From contig JACQXY010000023.1 in assembly GCA_016208485.1 (NCBI GenBank), positions 1-64,000 on the forward strand: a stretch of 64,000 bases of DNA, read 5' to 3'. Position 1 is the first letter of the stretch, and the number at the start of each line of letters is the position of its first letter. The notes below the pieces were generated by a model. The model made no database searches, was not told the DNA's origin, and saw only the letters and a list, made by a program, of their open reading frames with translations. Made by a program: the position numbers and the translations under genes. Positions 46,582 through 53,703 of this stretch are shown piece after piece. The stretch comes from Acidobacteriota bacterium. Lineage in GTDB: Bacteria; Actinomycetota; AC-67.

Positions 46582-47631
46582 TTATGGCAGCGATCCGCTG
46601 GCGTGGCAGGTCGTGCACAGAGCGTCCGGGAAGTTCTGAAGGAGGTCGCTCGTGTCCGATGTGTGCGGGAAGTCCGTGCTGGTGCCGACGCCGCTGGCCG
46701 GGTTGGCGTGGCAAGCGTCGCATCCGGTCGGGTGGTTGTGCAGCGTGCCCCCGAACTCAGCCTCGTCGCTCAGCCTGCTGGGATGGCAAGTCGCGCACCA
46801 CTTCGCGCCGTCGTTGTTGTTCTGAGCCGTCTTGTAGGACTTCTTCGTCGCGCTGTGGTTCGGGTACGCCGAGAGGAGCTTGTATCCGTAGAGGGACACG
46901 TTCTGGTTCTCGGCGTCCTTGACCTGCGCGTAGTCGGTGCAACTGGCGTTGTAGCCGGCTCCCGCCGTGGGGGTCTGTCCGCTGGGGCAGAGACGCCAGG
47001 CGTCGTTCGTCCCGTCCCAGTCGAGCGTGCGGTTCTCGTACGTTCCGCCGGCGTTCTTCCAGGAGACCGTTGTCCCTTCATCGGCCAGGACCCAGCCGTT
47101 TGCGACCTTGCCGTAGTCGCCGTGGGGCGAGTGGCAGCTCGCGCAGTACAGGCCCCCCGCTCCGGCCGAGGCCGTTCCGGCGGGAGCCGCGCCTCCCGCC
47201 TTGCCGGTGATGATGATTCCCGTCTCCCCGGGGACCGAAGTCTCGCCGACTGCGTGTCCCGAGGCGGGCGTGGCCAGGTTGTAGGCCGACCTGGACGAGA
47301 CCGTGCCGGGAGTGCCCCCTCCGGGTCCACCGGCGGGGGGTGTCGTGGGAGTGCCTCCCGACCAGCCGTGGCAGGTGCGGCAGGTCGCGGTCACGCTGTC
47401 CTGCGCCATGAGGGCGTAGCCGGGGCCCGGAGCGTTGTGCACCGCGTGGCACTGTATGCAGAAGTTGCTCCCGGTTCCGTACCCCCCGTGGGGGGCTGTG
47501 TGACCGGTGATCGGGTCCGAGATCTTCGGTGGCGTGGGCCCGTCCGCCGCCAATGCCTGCGCGCCCGCCAGCAGCACGATGGCCGCCGCCAGGCACAGCA
47601 GGAGAACTCGCCTACACTGAGTTCGACTCAT
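46582..47631 (-). CDS. Exported 6-haem cytochrome c, candidate extracellular filament subunit
   Basis: 349 aa. Signal peptide 1-28 (cleavage after ALA), no other anchor. Six CxxCH sites (CIQCH at 58, CRTCH, CASCH, CATCH, CDACH, CTTCH) over ~285 residues with long low-complexity Gly/Thr/Pro loops, low haem density compared with the anchored cytochromes. The motif SNFCIQCHAVHNAPGP matches CGYCHAAHKAPGP in the 11-haem protein. A free pair of Cys (RLCPSG, NASCTDY) may form a disulfide. Size and haem number equal those of known filament cytochromes of Geobacter, but this is only a parallel. ATG 47631 has GGGAGGAG upstream. Confidence 0.88.
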   Translation of the reverse strand: MSRTQCRRVLLLCLAAAIVLLAGAQALAADGPTPPKISDPITGHTAPHGGYGTGSNFCIQCHAVHNAPGPGYALMAQDSVTATCRTCHGWSGGTPTTPPAGGPGGGTPGTVSSRSAYNLATPASGHAVGETSVPGETGIIITGKAGGAAPAGTASAGAGGLYCASCHSPHGDYGKVANGWVLADEGTTVSWKNAGGTYENRTLDWDGTNDAWRLCPSGQTPTAGAGYNASCTDYAQVKDAENQNVSLYGYKLLSAYPNHSATKKSYKTAQNNNDGAKWCATCHPSRLSDEAEFGGTLHNHPTGCDACHANPASGVGTSTDFPHTSDTSDLLQNFPDALCTTCHASGSLP

Positions 47632-47654
47632 GGCATCTCTCCTCCCATACGCGG

Positions 47655-47729
47655 GGATCCAGTTCGCTGCTCGCCCTTGCAGTCGGCTGGGACTCAGCCG
47701 CGCCCTAGGGTCACCAGCCGAACCGGACC
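47655..47729 (-). ncRNA. Structured 5' leader of the 6-haem cytochrome gene, class unknown
   Basis: On the minus strand the ends pair (GGTCCGGTTCGGCTG with CAGCGAACTGGATCC) to give a ~14-bp stem with single bulges. Inside is a perfect hairpin CGGCTG/CAGCCG (47684-47700) and further CCCT/AGGG complementarity. The element ends ~7 bases before the GGGAGGAG ribosome site, so folding could control translation. It does not match a riboswitch class I know. Confidence 0.4.
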
Positions 47730-47743
47730 TCCTCGGTGGACAT

Positions 47744-47759
47744 TGTGAAAGTTTTCACA
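47744..47759. promoter_or_regulatory. CRP/FNR-family binding site upstream of the 6-haem gene
   Basis: TGTGA-AAGTTT-TCACA is a perfect match to the CRP consensus TGTGA-N6-TCACA, in an A+T-rich patch 113-128 bp before the start codon. The near -10-like CACAAT overlaps its minus-strand end. A CRP/FNR-type regulator probably ties this cytochrome to carbon or redox state. Confidence 0.55.
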
Positions 47760-47951
47760 TGCTTACGCTGAAGCTACTACGTCTCTCCCGCTTTCGCAAA
47801 CTGCCCAGACCTTTCTCCATGAGACAACGCCGGTCCCGGCCCTACGTTCCCACCAGCACCGGCGGATCCGGACGCGGGTGTCGGCGCGGGGGCGGTCAAG
47901 CCCCGTCCGAGCAGCTCTCGCGACGGGCACGAGTTGTGTCGGGACGCGGGG

Positions 47952-49133
47952 TCATCGCGACGGCTTGGCCGCGCTCTTGCCCTCTCCCTCCGCGCGCCAA
48001 AGGGAGCCACGGTAGCTTGCGGCCTCCTCCGATGTGGGAGGGGGGAGAGGGCCGAGCCGGAAGAGCAGGACGCGGTTGTTCTCCCTGTCCGCGACCGCCA
48101 CCAGGCCGTCCGGCCCCAGTGCGATCCTCTCCGGGAAGTTGAACGCGTCCTCCTGCGGCCCCGCCCTCCCGAACTCCGAGAGCAGCCTTCCGTCTGACGA
48201 CAGAACCACGATGTGGCCGACCCCGGCGCACTTCTCCTGGTAGCGGAAGATGTCGACGACGTAGAGCCGGCCGTCGGAGCCGAGCGCGATGGCGCGAGGA
48301 AGCTGCCAGAACCCCACGATCTTCCCCTCGACGTCGGGGAGGCCGGAGATCCAGAGCACGCGACCTGCGGAGTCCAGGGCCATGACTCGGCGGTTCCCCG
48401 TGTCGGTCACGTAGAACCGGTCCGTCTTGGGGTCCACGACGAAGGAGTTCGGGAAGTTGAACTCCTTCAAGCCGCGGCCGCGCCACTCGGCGCCCCAGTG
48501 GGCAACGACGCGACCGTGGCGGTCGAAGAAGTAGAGTCCGTTGCCGCTCGCGACGACGACCTTGCCTTTGTGAGGCCTCGCCTCGTACGGGGAGAAGCCC
48601 TCGGAACCGAAGATGGCGGGATCCTGGTCCGCCGCCGGGAGGCGATCCAGGTACTGCCCGCCGGACGAGTAGATGAGCACCGCGCGCCCACGGTAGTCGG
48701 CGACGTACATGCGATCCGCCGCGGGGTCGGCCGTGATGCCAAACGGTGCCCACAGGCGCCCAGGTCCATTCCGCGGGCCGATCTCCCTCACCAACCGGCC
48801 TTCCGGGGTGAAGACGAGGACCCGCGAGTTGCCCGTGTCGGCCACCCACAGGTTCCCGGCCCGGTCGAAGGTCACGGCCTGCGGCTGCGAGAGCGACTGC
48901 CCCTTGGCGGATCCGAATCCGTAGATCGACCGCACGGGCTTTATCGGGCAGCCGGCCTCGGGCGCCGCGTGCCCAGGGGGCTTCGGGCTGGGCTTGAGCA
49001 GGAGGGCCAGGACGGCCGCGAGTGTCAGGGCAACGGCCGCGAGAACCCCAACCACCAGACGGAGCAGCCGCTCCGCCGGTTCCCGCCGAGGCTTCTCCCC
49101 GGCCGGCCCGTCTTCGGCGTCTCGTGTGCTCAC
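47952..49133 (-). CDS. Membrane-anchored NHL-repeat beta-propeller protein
   Basis: 393 aa. Cytoplasmic start, membrane helix at ~20-42, then six NHL repeats (for example QAVTFDRAGNLWVADTGNSRV and NSFVVDPKTDRFYVTDTGNRRV) forming a six-bladed propeller outside the membrane. Two Cys (one in EAGCPIKP, one in YQEKCAG). GTG 49133 overlaps the TPR gene stop and has GGAGAT upstream. NHL proteins are regular neighbours of multihaem cytochromes in metal-reducing bacteria. Last gene of the six-gene operon. Confidence 0.88.
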   Translation of the reverse strand: MSTRDAEDGPAGEKPRREPAERLLRLVVGVLAAVALTLAAVLALLLKPSPKPPGHAAPEAGCPIKPVRSIYGFGSAKGQSLSQPQAVTFDRAGNLWVADTGNSRVLVFTPEGRLVREIGPRNGPGRLWAPFGITADPAADRMYVADYRGRAVLIYSSGGQYLDRLPAADQDPAIFGSEGFSPYEARPHKGKVVVASGNGLYFFDRHGRVVAHWGAEWRGRGLKEFNFPNSFVVDPKTDRFYVTDTGNRRVMALDSAGRVLWISGLPDVEGKIVGFWQLPRAIALGSDGRLYVVDIFRYQEKCAGVGHIVVLSSDGRLLSEFGRAGPQEDAFNFPERIALGPDGLVAVADRENNRVLLFRLGPLPPPTSEEAASYRGSLWRAEGEGKSAAKPSR

Positions 49134-49801
49134 CGTGTATCTCCTCGGAGTCCTCGCTCCAGACGGGCGATCGCGCTCTCCACTTGCTTGTTGGAGGGAT
49201 CGTAGCGAGCGGCCTCGCGGTACTGCTCCAACGCCCCGCGCTCGTCGCCCAGAGCCTCGAGGGCTCGGGCAAGCCCGACGCGCGCGTCGATCAGGTAGGG
49301 GGAGTCGGCCACGGCCGCCTCGAACGCCTGCCGGGCCTCCCGCGCCTCGCCGCGGGCAAGCTCCAGCTCGCCGAGCGCAATGAAGGGGAGCGCCTTGGAG
49401 GATCGCGGCGCCGCCGCGCCCGCCCGCGCGAGCATCGCCGTGGCCCGCTCGGGATCCGATTCCCGGACCAGCAGCCCGAGTCGGAACAGGGCCATCCAGT
49501 TGTCCGGATTGAGCCGCAGGGCTTCCTCCAATGCCCGTCGCGCATCGGCCGTCCGGCCTGCCCCAAGCAAGGCAATTCCCAGCCCGACCCTCGCGGAATC
49601 GTCCTTCGGGTCGGTGTGCACTCGCCCCTCCCACACTTGCAGATCCCTTTCCACCTTCGAGGACGGGGCCGGCGGCACCCGGACCCTCAGCGCGACCACG
49701 GCCGCACCGAGTCCCATGACCGCGACCGCCAAGGCGACGACGAGCGCGAGAAGGCCTCGCGGCGCTCCCGCTGGGGCGTTTCCCGCCTCCGGTTCGGTCA
49801 C
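49130..49801 (-). CDS. Membrane-anchored TPR protein
   Basis: 223 aa. Helix at ~15-36, then about four TPR units (DSARVGLGIALLGAGRTADARRALEEALRLNPDNW is spread over residues ~65-100, with later YREAARYDPSNKQ). It resembles the periplasmic part of CcmI/NrfG, which bind apocytochrome C-termini, so a role in cytochrome delivery is attractive. Both ends overlap neighbours by 4 bp (GTGA). Confidence 0.85.
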   Translation of the reverse strand: MTEPEAGNAPAGAPRGLLALVVALAVAVMGLGAAVVALRVRVPPAPSSKVERDLQVWEGRVHTDPKDDSARVGLGIALLGAGRTADARRALEEALRLNPDNWMALFRLGLLVRESDPERATAMLARAGAAAPRSSKALPFIALGELELARGEAREARQAFEAAVADSPYLIDARVGLARALEALGDERGALEQYREAARYDPSNKQVESAIARLERGLRGDTR

Positions 49802-50604
49802 GCTCCCACCCGCTCCGCCCAGTCGTTCATCAGGATCACGACCTTCACGTGTTTCCTGCGCTCGGCAAGCCATGCGGCATGGGCCTGCTCCTGCTTGGAC
49901 CGCCGCAGCGAATCCTCGATGGAGGGCCGGACCTCGAAGAGCGGCCGCACCCGTCCATCTTCGGTGTAGTCGCCGGCATGGGACCGGTAGTACGCGAGGA
50001 TCTCGTCCTCCGACACCGTGACGTTCGAGGCGACGGCGAGATACACGCGTGCCCCGAGGAGCTGCAGGCGCGCGCGCCGCTCGAGCTCTGTCCGGCTCAT
50101 CCGATGCCGCTTGAGCCACCCCTCGAGTCCGCCGGCCGATCCGCGCGCCACCCCGGAAACCGCCCGGTCGAGATCCTGCCGGCTCACCGAGAGGTCCCTC
50201 CGGGACGCCTCCTCCTGGATGATGACGTCGTCCACCAGCGACTGCAGGACCCTCCGCTGCCAGTCGGGTCCGAGAGCCGCGATGCTGCTCCCGTGAACCG
50301 AAGTGAGCCCCTGCACCCTCGCCCGAGCGTCGCGGAGGAAGATGGGGACTCCGTTCGCACGCGCGATGACTGGACCGCGCCGCTCCCCACCCCACAGCCC
50401 GAGCGCGCGCGCGGTGAGCCCAAGGCCCACGACGCCCGCCGCCAGGGCGAAGGCGAGGAGCGCGACGGCCTTCCTTCCGCGCGGTCGGGAGCCCGATCGC
50501 GCCGGACCCCCCTGCTCGACCGGGGGGCTCGACGGCTGGACGGATCCGGAACCGCCGGTGTTGGGGCCGTCTCCGCCCCCCGGACCCCCCGGGCGGAGAC
50601 TCAT
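49798..50604 (-). CDS. SurA-like extracytoplasmic chaperone without PPIase domain
   Basis: 268 aa. Gly/Pro-rich cytoplasmic start, membrane helix ~42-62, then a SurA/PrsA-type helical N-domain (ARANGVPIFLRDARARV, DDVIIQEEASRRDLSVS, VSEDEILAYYRSHAGDY) at ~75-230. The parvulin isomerase domain normally following is absent; the protein ends in a long helix. It probably holds unfolded exported protein. ATG 50604 overlaps the cytochrome gene stop. SurA-like genes in cytochrome operons recall the prolyl-isomerase genes near extracellular cytochrome filaments. Confidence 0.82.
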   Translation of the reverse strand: MSLRPGGPGGGDGPNTGGSGSVQPSSPPVEQGGPARSGSRPRGRKAVALLAFALAAGVVGLGLTARALGLWGGERRGPVIARANGVPIFLRDARARVQGLTSVHGSSIAALGPDWQRRVLQSLVDDVIIQEEASRRDLSVSRQDLDRAVSGVARGSAGGLEGWLKRHRMSRTELERRARLQLLGARVYLAVASNVTVSEDEILAYYRSHAGDYTEDGRVRPLFEVRPSIEDSLRRSKQEQAHAAWLAERRKHVKVVILMNDWAERVGA

Positions 50605-51488
50605 GGTCCAGCCGCCTGCGGGAGCGGTCTTCTCCGAGGGCGGGCCGTCCCGGTGGCATGGCACCGGTCGGCACACCAAGTGCCGGTGTGACAGGAGAGG
50701 CATGTTTCCTGGCCACCTTGCCGCACGGTCGCTCCGTGGCCGGCTTGCCAACCGGGGCTGTGCCCGGAGGGGTGACACCGTTCGCACGCGTCGGCTGCAT
50801 GGCAAGGGGCGCAGACGGATCTGTCCCGCCCGCTCATCTCCCTCAGCTTGACGAGCGGCTTCGACGCCCCGGGGAAGGAGGCCGGGCGGTGGCAGGTGGC
50901 GCAGATCACCGGTCCACCGCGGGGCATTCCCAGGCTGTAGAAGTGCGGAAGAGATCCCGGGGGATGGCAGAGCTTGCACGCGCCGGCGCGATCGACCTCT
51001 TCGTGGCAGCGCCGGCACAACGCCTCCGCCGGGGGTGCCGGATCGGGGTGTTCCACATCCGTGTGGCATGCGGAACACGAGAGGCCGAGCTGCGCGTGCC
51101 GGGGGTGGTCCATGTAGGTCGTCGCGAAGCGCCGGAGGGACCCGTAGTCCGGGTGACAGGAGACGCATCGAGCGAAAGCCGAGGGCGCCTTCGGGCGGGA
51201 GGGCACAGCCCAGAGTGGCACGAAGAAGTCGCGCCACATGGTCCGGGCTGCGCCCGCGACACGACCCGGGATTCCCGGCGACCCATTCGACCCCTCCCAC
51301 ACACGGACGGCGGCTCCGACGCCCCTCGAAACCTGCCTCCCGATGCGCGAGCCCGTAGCGGGAGAAACGAGCGCCGTGACCACGAGGATTCCCTCGAGCA
51401 GCAACGCCACGAGAGCCGCGGCGACAAACCATACCACCCGCCGTGAGAGCCTTCTCCCAGCGCGCCTCGCTTGCCCGTCATCCGGCAT
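50601..51488 (-). CDS. Membrane-anchored multihaem cytochrome c (9 potential haem sites)
   Basis: 295 aa. Anchor at ~15-38, a ~60-residue spacer, then CVSCH, CSACH, CRRCH, CKLCH, CATCH, CAPCH, CERCH, CLSCH and the CX3CH-type CADRCH. ATG 51488 overlaps the upstream decaheme gene by 11 bp and its stop overlaps the SurA-like gene, so all are coupled. Close haem packing suggests a short wire on the outer membrane face or periplasm-like space. Confidence 0.88.
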   Translation of the reverse strand: MPDDGQARRAGRRLSRRVVWFVAAALVALLLEGILVVTALVSPATGSRIGRQVSRGVGAAVRVWEGSNGSPGIPGRVAGAARTMWRDFFVPLWAVPSRPKAPSAFARCVSCHPDYGSLRRFATTYMDHPRHAQLGLSCSACHTDVEHPDPAPPAEALCRRCHEEVDRAGACKLCHPPGSLPHFYSLGMPRGGPVICATCHRPASFPGASKPLVKLREMSGRDRSVCAPCHAADACERCHPSGHSPGWQAGHGATVRQGGQETCLSCHTGTWCADRCHATGTARPRRRPLPQAAGP

Positions 51489-52302
51489 GCAGGTCCTGCT
51501 CCCTGTGCACTCTGTGCCGGGCGTGACAGCCGGTGCAGTCGGCGCGCGGGTGGCAGATGCGGCAGGGCGTGGTGTTCTGCTCCGTGAGCACCCGCGGGTG
51601 TGTCGCGAGCCAGCGCGGTGGGTGGGGGATCTCCGCTCCGTGGCATCCCCGGCAGAAGCTCCGCGGATGGCAGAGGACGCACGCCTCGATTCCCTTCTCC
51701 TGCTGGACTGCGCCGTGCGCGCTGATCCACCGGGCGGGGTGAGGGAAGAACGCACGGACGTGACAGGCGGCGCAGGACTCCGGCCGGTGGCAGACGGCGC
51801 AGTTCCCGGGATCGGACGCGGCGTCCCTGCCGTGCGTCAGATCCCAACCGGCGGGGTGCGGCCGCGCCGGCGGCGGCTTCGAACCCGGATGGACCGTGTC
51901 CCCGTGGCAGTCGACGCAGGCCGAGCGGGGGCCGGGATGGCCCTTGCCGATCGGCGGGGAGGCGGTGATCCGCGCGTGGCAACGGACGCAGGCAGCGGGC
52001 TTCAGGACGCCCCCCGCGAGTTCGAGCCCCGTCCACTGCTGGATGCCCTCCCGAACCAGTGTGGGAAGGTAGGCGATCGCGCCCGGAACCCCGGGCCGTA
52101 GATGGCACGCGATGCACGGCACGGAGGCATGCACCGAGCGACCGGCGACCGCCACCACCTTCGGGTGGCAGGAGGCGCAGAACTTGGGGGAGGACACGGC
52201 CCGGTTCCAACCCGCCAGCAGGACGAACGCCTCCGCGGCGGCCAGGCCGACGAACAACGCGCGCCGGCCGAGCGGGGCGCGAGTCCTCGTCTTCCTCGCC
52301 AC
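51478..52302 (-). CDS. Membrane-anchored decaheme cytochrome c
   Basis: 274 aa. A helix at ~12-30, then ten CxxCH (CASCH, CIACH, CVRCH, CVDCH, CAVCH, CAACH, CVLCH, CRGCH, CRICH, CTGCH). The PHP-containing repeats (FFPHPARWISAH, IPHPPRWLATH) resemble those of the 30692 and 41626 proteins, pointing to common descent. GTG 52302 is preceded by GGAGGACAG. Second gene of the operon; 43 bp separate it from the first. Confidence 0.9.
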   Translation of the reverse strand: MARKTRTRAPLGRRALFVGLAAAEAFVLLAGWNRAVSSPKFCASCHPKVVAVAGRSVHASVPCIACHLRPGVPGAIAYLPTLVREGIQQWTGLELAGGVLKPAACVRCHARITASPPIGKGHPGPRSACVDCHGDTVHPGSKPPPARPHPAGWDLTHGRDAASDPGNCAVCHRPESCAACHVRAFFPHPARWISAHGAVQQEKGIEACVLCHPRSFCRGCHGAEIPHPPRWLATHPRVLTEQNTTPCRICHPRADCTGCHARHRVHREQDLHAG

Positions 52303-52345
52303 TCCTGTCCTCCGTTCGCACCGGGCGCGACGAAGGGAGGCTTGC

Positions 52346-53497
52346 CTACGGCCCGCGCGAGGGCGCGAGTCCACGCCCTGCCGTCCTCGTCCCCAACTGG
52401 GGCAGCCGGAGCGGTTCCCAGTACGGGGTCTGCGGGTCATGCCCCGAGAGGTGGCAGTTCCAGCAGGAGGCGTTCTGGAGCGAGGTCGACCCGTGGCAGT
52501 AGTTGCACACCAGCACGCGTTTCTGGAAGTTCTCCGGGTCGGCGAGGGGCTGCTCGGCCGTCCTGAGGGGGATGTGAGTGAGGTGCTTGCTCGTGGCGTT
52601 CACCGCCGGATCCGCGAAGATCTTGAAGTCGTGGCACGCGATGCAGCTCTTGATAGCTCCGTGCACCTTCGGGTCGTGACAGCCGGCGCACCCCTTCTCC
52701 TGGAAGATCCCCCGGTGCGCGGTCTTACTGCCGGCGAGGAGCTCCCCCGCCCGGATGGTGCCGCGATAGGTAGTCTGCTCCGGGTCCCCGGAGGCGTTGG
52801 TGAACCCCGCCTGACTGACCTCGCCGTCCACCCACGCGTGGCACCCCTCTCCGCAGTTCACGCCCGGCTTTGTTGGGTCGGCGCCGGACGGGTAGGCAAG
52901 CCGCTCGGCCCACTCGTGGGGGCGCAGGACTCCCTCGGTGCCATCCTGCCAACGGGGACCCAGCTCGGAGTGGCAGAAGACGCAGGTCCCGTCGTTCGGC
53001 CCAGGGTTGTGGCAGTCGAAGCAGCGCCCGAGGCTGGCATCCGAGTGGACTCCCCGGCTTTTCCACTCGCCTTTGCCCGCGCCCTTCTCCGACATCCAGG
53101 CCCGCTGGCTCACGACCGGCCCGGCAGAAGCCAGACTTGTGTGGCAGCCTCCGAACGCCGCGGAGGCGCAAGCTTTGTAGGGATAGTAGCCGTGCTCCAC
53201 GGCGCTCGGGCTCTGCACGGGGGCGGGCGCGGCGACCGTCGCGCCGGCGAGCCGGCCGTCCAGAGCGCGCCAGCGGTTGACGGCGAGACCGGCCAGGGTG
53301 GGCACCACGATCAGTAGAGCGACGAGCGCCGCCCACGTGGCTGCGGTGGCCAGCAGCCGTCTCGTCCTCTTCTTCACGGAGGCATCCGCCCGGTCTCCCC
53401 GCTTTCGGGACTCCTCAAAGATCGCATCTTGCCACCACTTATCCGATTCCTCAAGATACCGTGTGGTCGGATGGTGGATTCCAAGCGGTGGAGACAC
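52346..53497 (-). CDS. Multihaem cytochrome c with non-standard haem sites, paralogue of the 41626 protein
   Basis: 383 aa. A basic N-terminus and helix at ~50-72 anchor it. Six CxxCH (CFDCH, CVFCH, CAGCH, CIACH, CNYCH, CWNCH), one CX3CH (CGEGCH) and one CX7CH (Cys110 to Cys118-His119). From ~120 to the end it aligns with the C-terminal half of the 15-haem protein (DPEQTTYRGTI, LLAGS, NASCWNCHLSGH, PYW). The GTG start follows AGGAGAAT at short spacing, so the start is fairly uncertain. First gene of the operon, divergent from the acyl-CoA ligase. Confidence 0.87.
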   Translation of the reverse strand: MSPPLGIHHPTTRYLEESDKWWQDAIFEESRKRGDRADASVKKRTRRLLATAATWAALVALLIVVPTLAGLAVNRWRALDGRLAGATVAAPAPVQSPSAVEHGYYPYKACASAAFGGCHTSLASAGPVVSQRAWMSEKGAGKGEWKSRGVHSDASLGRCFDCHNPGPNDGTCVFCHSELGPRWQDGTEGVLRPHEWAERLAYPSGADPTKPGVNCGEGCHAWVDGEVSQAGFTNASGDPEQTTYRGTIRAGELLAGSKTAHRGIFQEKGCAGCHDPKVHGAIKSCIACHDFKIFADPAVNATSKHLTHIPLRTAEQPLADPENFQKRVLVCNYCHGSTSLQNASCWNCHLSGHDPQTPYWEPLRLPQLGTRTAGRGLAPSRGP

Positions 53498-53703
53498 ATT
53501 CTCCTCGTCCTCGATCTTGCGCCGACGCCGTGTCGTACGACTTCGCGATCGGGCCCGAAATTCCTTCCGATCCGGGCCCGCGAGGGGGACTCTGCCGCTT
53601 CGCGCCCCTCCCGGCGCGCGGCCGGTGCGGAGCCATTGGGACGTTGACTGCCGAGGCGATCAGGCCGTAGCGTTTCACCCAAGCCGGGACAAGGGGGGTT
53701 GTG

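Larger units (their letters stand above)
47632..47951. other. 320-bp intergenic regulatory region
   Basis: Between the 6-haem gene start and the NHL gene stop. It holds the CRP/FNR-like site and the structured leader listed separately; both serve the minus-strand 6-haem gene. The remaining ~190 bp (47760-47951) show no convincing gene, promoter or terminator. Confidence 0.6.

Noticed and set aside
53471-53647. Small plus-strand frame opposite the start of the 52346 cytochrome gene
   Set aside because: No ribosome site or recognisable product; it overlaps the start of a coding gene on the other strand.
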